DNA from: Breoghania sp.
GTDB lineage: Bacteria > Pseudomonadota > Alphaproteobacteria > Rhizobiales > Stappiaceae
Assembly (NCBI RefSeq): GCF_030066895.1
Contig: NZ_JASJAV010000027.1
Span: forward strand, 1-35,719
Direction: 5' to 3'
Length of the DNA: 35,719 nucleotides
Below the pieces are notes generated by a model. That model was not told where the DNA came from. It made no database searches and saw nothing but the letters and a program-made list of their open reading frames with translations. The position numbers and the translations under genes were made by a program. Positions within the stretch are counted from its first letter, which is position 1; every line of letters begins with the position of its first letter. Below are positions 8,711 to 16,767 of the stretch, piece by piece.

Positions 8711-9307
8711 GCCGATCTGTCCCGTGGCTGGGCATCGACCATCAGCACGCGATTGGCGAGCCGCGAGAGGACGAAGTTCACGTGTTTCTCCCGCCGCAGA
8801 AAGCCGCTCTGGGCGATCACTGCGGGAATGGCGATTAGCAGCCCGGCTGCCGTCGTCAGCAAGGCCTGCCAGATGCCGTCGGCAAGCATGGTCATGTCGA
8901 TGGCGCCGTTCGCGGCGGAAAGCCGCGAGAAGGTTTGGATCATGCCGATCACCGTGCCGAGGAGACCGAGCAGCGGCGCCACCCGCGCCGCCATGTCGAG
9001 AAAAGCCGATCCGCCGGTCGAGCCCTCGAATGATCTCCTCGATTGCAATGGCCGCCAGCCCCTCGCGCGTTGCCTTAGCCCCATCGCCGAACAGGGGGCG
9101 CAGGCTCAATCTGAGGTCAAGCGCGGCTGCAAGCCTCTCGTCCGTGGCCTCGCCGCGACCGGCCGCGATGAGCCGCCCTTCAAGATCCGGATCGACCAGC
9201 GGCAGGGTGGTGAAGACCAGAAACCGGTCGAGAATGACCGCGACGACCAGAACGGAAATCGCGATCAGCGGCCACATGACAAAGCCGCCCTCTTCAATGA
9301 GTTGCAT
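8707..9307 (-). pseudogene. exbB: ExbB (MotA/TolQ/ExbB channel subunit), frameshifted
   Basis: ExbB is the polytopic inner-membrane subunit of the TonB energising complex. The first helix is MWPLIAISVLVVAVILDRFL; later segments are APLLGLLGTVIGMIQTF and ALLTTAAGLLIAIPAVIA, the family's conserved second and third helices. One extra G in the GGG near 9026-9030 separates AIAIEEIIRG from STGGSAFLDMAARV; correcting it gives a 199-residue protein. The start overlaps the end of the upstream GTPase gene by 14 bases and the stop overlaps exbD as ATGA. Together with the plug-only btuB this leaves no working TonB system here. Confidence 0.88.
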
Positions 9308-11177
9308 GGGGCCGCTTCTCTGTCAGTTGAGCCCAGTGGGCGCTTTGCTCCGGGCTGTCCACGCCCTTGCCGATGACGATCAGGAAGGGCGGCTCGGTGA
9401 TTGCGCGCTCGGGCATGACGAATTCGGCGTGTCCCGGGACGAATTGCAGGATCCTGAGATCGGGATCGCCCTCAAGCCGCACGACGCCCTTGATGCGTTC
9501 CACCGATTTCGGGCAATCGACCAGAAGGCGGGTCAGCATGTCGCCGTCGACCTCTTCGGGCAGCGAGAGCTTCAGATATCCGAATCCCTCGCCGAGATGG
9601 GAGGGATGGTCGGGGTGGGCGGAATGATGATGGTGGTGATGGTCCTCCTCATGATGCACGCCGCAACGGCCGCAGCAGTGATCGTCATCATGGTGATGGT
9701 GCTCGCTGTGAGAATGACAGGCATGGCCGCCGCCGTGACCGCAGCAACAATGGTCCTCATTAGGCGCTGCTTCTTCCGGCTCGGCAAGAAGTCGTACGAA
9801 CCCGGTCTCCAGTAGCGTGGGATTGACCCGGCCCTGGCTGGCCTCAATGACCTGGGCGCGTGGGTTCAGGCGCGCAATGTCATCATGGATTTCTGAAAGC
9901 GCCTCTTCGTCGGCCAGATCGCATTTGTTGAGGATCAGCGTGTCTGCGGCTTCGATCTGACTGGCGGCGATGTCGGAGGTGGAAAGCGTTTCGCGGAACC
10001 GGCTCGCATCGATGATGGTGACGACCGCATGGAGGCGAATGAGATCATCGAGTTCCTTCAGTTCCTCGACCATGTTGAGGGGATTGGCGAGCCCCGTTGT
10101 CTCCAGCACGATGATGTCCGGGCGAAAGCGCTCGCGAAGCGTGCGGATTGTGGGCTCGAGCGCGCCGGACAGCGTGCAGCACACGCAACCGGCATCGACA
10201 GCGATCACCGAGTCGTCGCCCTCCAGCAGCATCCCATCGACGCCCGTCTCCCCGAGCTCGTTCTGGATCACGGTGACGAGCTCGTTGTGCCCGGTGTGAT
10301 ATTCGATGAACTGGTTGAGGAAGGTCATCTTGCCCGAACCGAGGAAGCCCATCAGCAGGATCAATCCCGGCCGATCGTTCGGGTTTTCAGGCCGCTCTCG
10401 AACCGGCGCCGTGGAAATGGGATCGCGCCGGTAGATATCCAGATCCGTATCGTCGGAGCGTGCGACCGCATCATCCGGGATTAGGGCCGGCGAAAGGGCC
10501 GAGACCGCACCCCATATGAGGCAATCGGTATCGCATGAGGCCTCCGGGGACGGCACGGCCTTGAGCATGTCGTCGAGACCGAGCTGCAGGAAATTCGATG
10601 GGGCCTCAAAGCCTGCCGTGAGAGCGGGCGGAACCGCAGTCGCGATCCTCAGTCCCGCGGCAAGGGGCGCAAAGAGATCGCGCGCCATTGCGAAGGCGGG
10701 AAGATCCTCGTCCGGGCTGTCCGGCGTGATCAGCCAGCCGCCGTCGAGTGCGGGAATGCCTGCTTCGATCAGGACGCGGCGGCGACGTTCGCCGGTCAGG
10801 GCAAGCCCGATGTCTGCGCCGTCGGTCGCAACGACGACCCGCAACGTTGTGATGGTGAAGGCAGCATAGAGATCATCATGGGCGGGGAAGTCGCGCAACC
10901 GCGCCTGCATGTCGGCGCTGCCTGCCAGGATCGCGGAATGGAGCGCGAAGCTGTCCATCAACGGATCGTTGGTTGAGGGGAAATAGCAGATCGCATAGTC
11001 GACGATGCGCGGCGAACCTTCGGCATCGGTGATGTCGGGATCAGGCCGTAAACGTCCGGGTGCCTTTCCATGCGACATGTGAAGGCGCGCGGACCGCTGT
11101 CGCATTGGCAAAGGCCGAGCCAACCTTCGGCGCGTCGAAATCGTGCGTTCATGCAGGCTGTGGTCATCCAGGTCCAC
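9294..11177 (-). CDS. COG0523 (CobW-like) GTPase with extra N-terminal domain, His-rich insert and altered P-loop
   Basis: The C-terminal 370 residues are a G3E GTPase of the metal-chaperone family COG0523: P-loop GFLGSGKMTFLN, metal motif DAGCVCCTLSG, ETTGLANP, NKCD, and a CobW C-terminal domain. Between the two lies a His/Cys-rich stretch (about residues 490-540, HCCCGHGGGHACHSHSEHHH type) that should bind Zn, Co or Ni. The residue after the P-loop Lys is Met instead of Thr/Ser (ATG, complement of 10326-10328), a one-transition change expected to impair Mg-GTP binding. About 230 N-terminal residues (IVDYAICYFPSTNDPL ... TDCLIWGAVSALSPALIP) match nothing I know. The start is uncertain: GTG 11177, ATG 11105 and ATG 11078 all lack a clear ribosome site, so the true start may lie upstream in another frame (ATG near 11262). 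It heads the exbB-exbD-tonB operon. Confidence 0.75.
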   Translation of the reverse strand: MDLDDHSLHERTISTRRRLARPLPMRQRSARLHMSHGKAPGRLRPDPDITDAEGSPRIVDYAICYFPSTNDPLMDSFALHSAILAGSADMQARLRDFPAHDDLYAAFTITTLRVVVATDGADIGLALTGERRRRVLIEAGIPALDGGWLITPDSPDEDLPAFAMARDLFAPLAAGLRIATAVPPALTAGFEAPSNFLQLGLDDMLKAVPSPEASCDTDCLIWGAVSALSPALIPDDAVARSDDTDLDIYRRDPISTAPVRERPENPNDRPGLILLMGFLGSGKMTFLNQFIEYHTGHNELVTVIQNELGETGVDGMLLEGDDSVIAVDAGCVCCTLSGALEPTIRTLRERFRPDIIVLETTGLANPLNMVEELKELDDLIRLHAVVTIIDASRFRETLSTSDIAASQIEAADTLILNKCDLADEEALSEIHDDIARLNPRAQVIEASQGRVNPTLLETGFVRLLAEPEEAAPNEDHCCCGHGGGHACHSHSEHHHHDDDHCCGRCGVHHEEDHHHHHHSAHPDHPSHLGEGFGYLKLSLPEEVDGDMLTRLLVDCPKSVERIKGVVRLEGDPDLRILQFVPGHAEFVMPERAITEPPFLIVIGKGVDSPEQSAHWAQLTEKRPHATH

Positions 11178-11329
11178 GGTAGGCCCGCGAGGGCGTCCGG
11201 CGTGGGGCCACGGGGGTCGGAGGGGCCGAAAAGGCGTGAGAAGGGCGACATGGCGGTCATGGCAAACGTCCGCAGGAGGGAACGGTTGGAGGGCCGCACC
11301 GCAAGGGCGCGACTCTGATCGGCAAAGGC

Positions 11330-11348
11330 AGACACCTGGAAGGTGTCT
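11330..11348 (-). terminator. Hairpin at the end of the MBL gene
   Basis: AGACACCT and AGGTGTCT form a perfect 8-bp stem with a three-base loop, overlapping the stop codon at 11347-11349. Read leftward it is followed by GCCTTTGCC rather than a T-run, so it may protect the transcript end more than terminate. Between here and the GTPase frame (11178-11329) I see no separate gene. Confidence 0.4.
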
Positions 11349-12507
11349 AGAAGGTTATGGTGTCGCCGTTGCCGAGATAGTCGGGCGAGGAGGTTCTGAA
11401 GCGGGCGGTGCCCTTGACCACGGGATAGCCCGCCTCGACGAACTTCTTCGCCGTCAGATGGCCGGTGCAATGGTTGCAGCCGACCTTCTCGAAGTTCCAC
11501 TTGCCGAGCGAGAAGACGAGGTCGTCGTATTTCGGATCCCACTCCTCGAACGGCGAGATGTGCAGTCCACCATAGATGCCGTAGAAGCGGTCATTGTCGT
11601 ATTTCAGCTTCTCGTAGGCGGTGCTGGTCATCTGCAGGATGCCCTGGTGATTGCATCTCGAGATCAGAACAAGGCCCTTGTCCTTCACATTTAAGGCCAG
11701 CGAGACCTCGCCGTAGACGCGGGTGATGATGGGGACGTTGAACTTGATCGCCATCATTCCGGGCCGGATCGGGGTCAGTTCCTTGTCGACGATCTTGAGA
11801 TCGCCCTTGTAGCCGCTGTCCTTGATGTACTGCATTCTCTCCTTGTAGAAGCCGTCATGGGCATAGGTCGGAATGCGGTCGTTGTATTTAATCACCACCG
11901 GGAAGCCCCAGAAGTGGTCGAAATGCTCGTGCGTCAGGATTAGGGCTTCGATCTCGTTCGCGGCCAGCATCTGGTCGATGGCCTCGCGCTTGAAGCTCTG
12001 CTCCATCCAGTCGTAGAACCAGCCGGCATCCAGCAGATACTTGTGCTTGCTGCCGTCCAGATCCTCCACCTCGATGAGGCACGAATAGTCGCCCGGATTT
12101 TCCGGATGAAGCGACAGCTTCTGCTGGACGGCTCAGGCCTCTTCGAGATCGCCGGGGATCATCTTACGGATGGAGTTGATGCCATCCTCATAGGACCCCT
12201 GAGCGACGCCCTTGCCGTTGCCGAAGGGCGGCCAGTTGATCGAGTACTGGTCGACCAGAAGTCCGCCCGCGGCGTGGATGTCGCCCACCAGATGGGCGTT
12301 GTTGAACCATCTCGTTTCGGAAATCGACGTTACCTTGACACTCCGGCATGCGCTGAAATCCGCTTGCTTGCAGGCCACTTTGGGCATCCGGCTGTAGGCG
12401 GTGGGCGAATAGGAATAGACGCCCATGCTCAGCAGAGCACCGCCGATCGCACCGGTGGCGGCGCCCTTGACGAAATCGCGCCGGTTCGGAGTTTGTTGTT
12501 CGGTCAT
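11347..12507 (-). pseudogene. Tat-exported metallo-beta-lactamase-fold hydrolase with one in-frame TGA
   Basis: The N-terminus RRDFVKGAATGAIGGALLSMG is a twin-arginine signal, so the folded enzyme would be exported. The mature part has the metal motif ALILTHEHFDHFWGFP (HxHxDH) and later metal-ligand regions ISRCNHQG and GGLH, and resembles MBL proteins of the dihydropterin-ribofuranosyl-aminobenzene-phosphate synthase-like branch; the reaction is unknown. A single TGA at 12133-12135 (DLEEA*AVQQKLSL) splits an otherwise continuous 386-codon frame, best read as CGA to TGA. The usual Gly of SGCNHxG is Arg here. Start ATG 12507 follows GAGGAGCAACATC, 20 bases after the membrane gene. Selenocysteine is unlikely: TGA is not at an active-site position. 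The neighbours suggest a joint function with the membrane protein. Confidence 0.8.
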
Positions 12508-12527
12508 GATGTTGCTCCTCGCGTGCC

Positions 12528-13937
12528 CTATTTGACGATCGTCACGACCTGACCGATCCAGGGAAGGATGGTGATGACCGCGACATAGGCGGCGACGCCT
12601 GCGGCAGTGCCTGCGATGAGGCCCTTGCCGAAAGTCGGGGTCCAGCGGACGTCGCGAGCAACGACCTCGTTACGCGTTTCCTCAAGTTCCTCGGCGGTCT
12701 TGGGAGCGGCCTTCCAACCCGGCCAGCCGTCAATGAACTACATGTTGATCAGGAAGATATTGATCAGCCAGATGGTCGGGATCATCGGAAACTGCTGGGG
12801 ATGGGAGAAGCACTTCTGGGTGCCCAGGAAGAGATGGGCCGTCTTGTAGTAGACGATGTAGACGGCGGCGCCAATCGCCAGGTTGATGACCGTGCGCAGG
12901 AACACGTTCACCGAGCGGCTGAACTTGGTCGGCCAGTTGTCGCAGTAGAACGCCAGGAACAGAACGCCCACGAGCCAGAAGATCGCGGTATCGCCCACAT
13001 GGAGCCAGCGCCAGTCGGGAGCTATTTCACGCCGCGTGCCGCGGATCGTCTAGCCCCAGATCAGGTCCTGCGCATAGCAGATGAAGAAGCACATGCACAG
13101 CGCGACGAGGATGATGCCGAAGAAGGACGTCGTGCGATGCAGCGCGTCGTTCTGGATCAGGTTGAAGGGATAACGCTGCCAGATACTCTCGTAGACCCAG
13201 ACCACCACGGTGCAGCACATGATCCAGGCGATGTGGAAGTTGCCCGAAACGGTGTTGGCGAAGTTCTCCCAATAGGGCGGGGTGATCGCGGTGTATTGCT
13301 GCCAGGGATAGAACAGGATCGCCATGTGCGAATGCATGGTCACCAGGTAGACGATCATCGACAGGAAGAAGGTGACGATCGCGATGGTGATGCCGCGTGT
13401 CGGCTGCGACAGGTTCTGCTAGGGAGCGTTTTCACATGCGACGACCCAGCTTGGCGACAGCCACGAGGCGATCGCGGCAAACATCATGATCGCCTCCGAC
13501 GAATACTCAATCGAGTAGAAGTCGGTGAGCCCCATTGCCATCAGGCTTTCGGAATTGAAGTAGGCGATGCCCAGATTGCCGAGGATCTCGATAAAGAACC
13601 CCTTGATGAGCAGCACCATGGCCGCGACGCTGACCAGCGTTAGCACGGCGCCTTTGACAACCGGATGGGCCTTGTTGAGCCAGGAGCGCCGGAAGGGCCA
13701 GAAGTCGAAGATGTAGGCCAGCCAGATGAACAGGATCAGCAGCCAGCGGCAGACTATGTAGCCCACATACGGAGTGTACATCCGCATGATGCCGCGGGGG
13801 TCTTGGAAGATCCATCAGGTTGTATAGAAAAACTCTAATAAAATCAATATTTTGATAAAGTTTGACACGGAGCCTAACCAGCGTTTGACGAGCTTGCGGC
13901 TCTCAAGGTAGCTTACCGCGTGGTTGTCCACTTTCAT
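12528..13937 (-). pseudogene. Ten-helix membrane protein of unknown function with four in-frame stops
   Basis: One frame runs 469 codons from ATG 13937 (after AGGAGGGTTGATCC) to TAG 12528-12530 and contains about ten hydrophobic helices, for example LLILFIWLAYIFDFWPF, VVKGAVLTLVSVAAMVLLIKG, TIAIVTFFLSMIVYLVTM, NFHIAWIMCCTVVVWVYE and AGTAAGVAAYVAVITILPW. It is interrupted by TGA at 13815-13817 and TAG at 13419-13421, 13050-13052 and 12738-12740, with no frameshift; all four fit single transitions from CAG, CGA or TGG. Membrane-embedded His residues occur in MHSHMAILFYPW and GNFHIAW and could bind metal, which is speculation. It is encoded between the small protein and the Tat-MBL protein and is probably co-transcribed with both. 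I do not recognise the family. Confidence 0.75.
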
Positions 13938-13969
13938 GGATCAACCCTCCTTTGTTGTGGATGGTCTGA

Positions 13970-14003
13970 TGCGGGGAGACGACTTGCCGGTCCGGTCCCC
14001 GCA
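13970..14003 (-). promoter_or_regulatory. Hairpin between the small gene and the membrane gene
   Basis: TGCGGGGA (13970-13977) pairs with TCCCCGCA (13996-14003), an 8-bp perfect stem with an 18-base loop. It lies in the 80-base gap between the 71-residue gene and the membrane gene. No T-run follows it, so it may be a processing or stability element that separates expression of regulator and membrane protein. Confidence 0.45.
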
Positions 14004-14017
14004 CCTTTCTTTTCCTT

Positions 14018-14233
14018 TCAGATTTTCAGCCTGTCAGAGTCCGGGACGCTTCCTTTTTCGTGGTTGAACAACTCGTACAGCCGCTCAGGGTCGATCGTGG
14101 CCGAATCCATTCCCGCAGCCATCGCCGCGCGAAACAGGCGGTCGCGACTTTCTCGTTCATCCTGGGTTCTTGCGACGGACGGCACGCCGCTATCGGCGGT
14201 ATGGCATCCGAAGAGGAATTCGTGTCGGTTCAT
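14018..14233 (-). CDS. Small protein of 71 residues, translationally coupled to the GntR regulator
   Basis: ATG 14233 overlaps the stop of the regulator as ATGA; the product begins MNRHEFLFGCHTADSG and ends YELFNHEKGSVPDSDRLKI. It has no hydrophobic helix and a mixed charged composition, with a likely helix around RDRLFRAAMAAGMDSATIDPER. A longer version from GTG 14335 is possible but would run inside the regulator. It is intact, unlike its neighbours on both sides. I do not recognise it; position between regulator and membrane protein suggests it belongs to the same module. Confidence 0.55.
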   Translation of the reverse strand: MNRHEFLFGCHTADSGVPSVARTQDERESRDRLFRAAMAAGMDSATIDPERLYELFNHEKGSVPDSDRLKI

Positions 14234-14915
14234 TGGCTCTTGCTCCGGACATTCGGCGATGCCTTGGGGGAAAAGCCGAGCAGATCGGCAAACGCTTCCA
14301 GATAGTTCGTGGCCAGCACGCGGGCGCGCTCGCAATCGTGGCTCTGAACGGCCTGCAGGAGCCCGACATGGATCGGGAAGAAGGCGGTCAATACAGGGCT
14401 TGGTCCAGCCTGCCGAGCGTCGTGCGCAGCCGGTCGTTGCAGTCGACCTCGCGCAGCAGGAGCGTCACGTACGGATTACTGGCCAGTTCGACGAGGATGT
14501 TGATGAAGAAGGGGAAGATCTGGGCGGCCAGCGCTCGGTCGCGGTGAACGAGGGCGCGTCCAAGTCGGGCGGCCAAGTTCTACAGGGCTTGTGCCTTCTC
14601 CGGCGTACAGCGTTCCGCGGCACAGGTCGCCAATTGCGGGACGATGAAGCCGAGCGCTTCAAGCGCGTGGTTCGGCGAGTCGTTCTTGCGCAAGGATTCC
14701 CAGGTGACGGCCGAGGCTGTCCGGAGATAGCAGCCGTTGCGTCCCCGGATCTCGATATGACCTGCAGCAGCAAGGAAAATGAGTATCTCGCGAACCGTAT
14801 TGCGGCGAACGGAAAGTCGTTCGGCGAGACTGCGTTCGCTTGGCAGTCTGTCGCCTTCCTTCAGGTGCAGGGTGTCGATTACCGTCAGCAGACTGTCGAG
14901 ACACGGATGCGCCAT
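14230..14915 (-). pseudogene. GntR/FadR-family regulator, nonsense and frameshift
   Basis: The winged helix is clear: LKEGDRLPSERSLAERLSVR and RRNTVREILIFLAAAGHIEI. The C-terminal part is an all-helical FCD-type effector domain (AAQIFPFFINILVELASNPY; FFPIHVGLLQAVQSHDCERA). TAG at 14580-14582 (AQAL*NLAARLG, CAG to TAG) interrupts it in frame, and the frame shifts near 14390, after which LEAFADLLGFSPKASPN leads to the stop at 14230-14232. Start ATG 14915 is 15 bases downstream of a perfect TGGTCCAACCA palindrome, so autorepression is likely. FCD regulators usually sense carboxylic acids. It heads the operon with the small, membrane and MBL genes. Confidence 0.85.
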
Positions 14916-14929
14916 TCTTATTGCCCTTC

Positions 14930-14940
14930 TGGTCCAACCA
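14930..14940. promoter_or_regulatory. FadR-type operator in front of the GntR gene
   Basis: TGGTCCAACCA is a perfect TGGT-N3-ACCA palindrome matching the TNGTNNNACNA consensus of FadR-subfamily GntR regulators. It lies between the regulator's start (14915) and its upstream region. The same 11-mer occurs at 16604-16614. Confidence 0.7.
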
Positions 14941-15239
14941 AAATCCCGATGATTGGGACAGTACGGGGCTTGTTGATTAACGGCTAGACCACCGATTGCG
15001 CATGCCGCAACGTTGAATTGCCAACTGGTCGGGCCAATTCAAACGTAAAACTCAACTTTGGCTGTAAATTTCCTGTAAGTAATTGATAATTATCGGATAA
15101 TCTGAGAGCAGGTCGGGAGGGGCTTGTTGGACCAGATTGTCGCATCGCCTCTATCGCGTGTGCGGTACACCTTTGCAGGCTGTCATCTGGCAAAGGAGCC
15201 GGATCCAGGCCCCGACGCGCGCGCAGCGAGGAAAGCCAA
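14941..15239. other. Intergenic region upstream of the GntR gene, with a second operator-like dyad
   Basis: No gene is visible. TGGTCGGGCCA at 15026-15036 is a one-mismatch version of the FadR-type palindrome and sits inside a wider dyad with GAATTG and CAATTC ends. An AT-rich block (AATTGATAATTATCGGATAA, about 15079-15098) upstream of it probably carries the leftward promoter for the regulator operon, but I cannot fix the -35/-10 boxes. Confidence 0.5.
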
Positions 15240-16530
15240 TCAGTGTGGAGTCTTCTGCTTTGCAAGGTCGCCGACAATGCGCGACAGGTGGGGCCAGATG
15301 CTTTCGGCAAGCCCCAGATTAGGGCACGACGTCATCGGGCGCGAAGGCGCTCGGCGCCGTCGAGCAGAGGATCACCACATCGCGCAGAACCTGCTTGTAG
15401 AAGAAGGGAACCGCGAAATAGGAGCGGATACCGCGCGGAATGAACAGCGCCCAGTCGATCGGCTTGATGTTTTTCGAGGTGTCGGAGACGATCAGGTGAT
15501 CGAGATTGTAGAGAACGATGTTCTCGGCGATCGACCCGGCATAGGAGTGCGTGTGGTTCTCGTGCAGGTCGTTGAAAGGCTCGCCGACGCCGGTCACCAC
15601 CACCTGGCCGCGCGATATGAAGATCTGTGACATCAGGGCCGCATCGACCCGGCCGGGTTCCGGCTGGTAGTCGACAATGACGTTCAGCAGATCGTCGAGG
15701 CTCGTTGCCGCGGCGAGGCGGCGCTCGCAATCCTTCGGGAGGGCAGGGCGGCGGAACATGTCTTCGGGCGGCGCATGCACCCGGGGCGTTAGCGAGAACC
15801 ACAACAGATGCCGTCCGTCCCGGTCATAGGCACGCACCCGGGCCGTGCAGGCCAGTGTGTCGCCGGTTGCGGTACGGATCTCGAGCAGCCCGTTCCAGCT
15901 CAGGTCGAACAACAGCTGCTCGTAGATATCGCGCAGATACGCTTCCGCATTGTCGCCGAGAAGATCGTCCAGCAGGATCTGCCGGCTTCTGAGATCGATG
16001 CCGAAGCGCCTGCGGGTGGCGCCGTTGGTCGCCACCACCTCGCCGGTACCGACATGCACCATGAAAACGGGATTGGAGAACAGTTCGAGATGTTCCGCCA
16101 GTCCCGCATGCGAACCGCGCCTGAGAATGGCATTCGCAAGCGATGTGCAGTCGGCAAGCAATCCGACATAGCAAAAGCTGCGTTCCGGATCCGGTGAGCC
16201 GAGAATGTAGAGCCAGCGCATGACCCCGTCGCGCCCGCGGGCACGCAACACTTCCGAAACGGGCTGGTTCTGGTGCAACCGCTTCTGAAAGCGCTCAAAC
16301 ACGGAGTGGTCGTCGGCCGCGAGCATCTTCTCGGCAACGGTGGGATCCTGAAGAAGCTGGCCGACGTCGTCATCCAGTCCCCAAATGACGTGATTGTTGA
16401 GGAAATCTATCTTGTTCTCGACGAGATCGGCACGCCAGATCACCGCCGGCAAGGGCGTGTCGCCTTCCGAGGAAAAGCTCTGGAGCAGGAAGTCGAAAGT
16501 GGAGTCGTTGATATGCGAAGGCTTGTCCAT
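15240..16530 (-). pseudogene. PAS-PAS-GAF sensory protein, frameshifted near the C-terminus
   Basis: Start ATG 16530 (AGGTGG upstream) is preferred over GTG 16554. Residues about 20-135 and 140-265 look like two PAS domains (VIWRADLVENKIDFLNNHV and WGLDDDVG; NPVFMVHVGTGEVVATNGAT and RRFGIDL), and the last 120 residues resemble a GAF domain (GVGEPFNDLHENHTHSYAGS; NIVLYNLDHLIVSDTSKN; YFAVPFFYKQVLRDVVILCS). There is no kinase, GGDEF or DNA-binding output. At about 15319 the frame stops after FAPDDVVP, but an adjacent frame continues LGLAESIWPHLSRIVGDLA to TGA 15240-15242, so one extra base has removed the last 24 residues. The protein may still fold. Its promoter carries the same operator as the GntR gene. 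Confidence 0.72.
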
Positions 16531-16560
16531 GTCGAGTCCACCTGAGTCAGGCACTATTCC

Positions 16561-16614
16561 AATTTTGGATTGGGGACCCTATCTGTCAACAAACCATACG
16601 CACTGGTCCAACCA
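16561..16614 (-). promoter_or_regulatory. Promoter and FadR-type operator of the PAS-GAF gene
   Basis: Read leftward, TGGTTGGACCA (16604-16614, identical palindrome to the one before the GntR gene, extended to CTGGTNNNACCAG) is followed by a -35 box TTGACA at 16584-16589. A -10 box at 17-base spacing is poor (AAAATT). The operator lies upstream of the -35 box, a place more typical for activation than for repression. Confidence 0.6.
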
Positions 16615-16653
16615 GATGGGAGCGGCAGCACGACGCGCGGCCGTCGCCAAATA

Positions 16654-16689
16654 AGAAAAACCCGCCGATCGTATCCGACCGGCGAGTTT
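16654..16689 (-). terminator. Intrinsic terminator after nrdJ
   Basis: Leftward, CTCGCCGG and CGGCGGG form a stem around GTCGGATACGAT, directly followed by TTTTTCTTAT. It lies about 80 bases downstream of the nrdJ stop. The opposite strand also ends in a T-rich run, so it may work in both directions. Confidence 0.75.
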
Positions 16690-16767
16690 GTTTTCTTTGT
16701 AGCGTCGTAGTCAGGTCTCAGGGCTTTCCTTGAGAGCCGAGACGGCGACAATCAGTGCCGGGCGTCC

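Noticed and set aside
9600..9760. The repetitive ATGATGGTGGTGATG-like stretch as a microsatellite or CRISPR-like array
   Set aside because: It is the coding sequence of the His-rich insert of the COG0523 GTPase (His codons on the minus strand); the units are irregular.
12133..12135. TGA in the Tat-MBL gene as a selenocysteine codon
   Set aside because: It is not next to the metal-binding motif, no SECIS-like hairpin stands out directly downstream, and CGA to TGA fits the general decay pattern.
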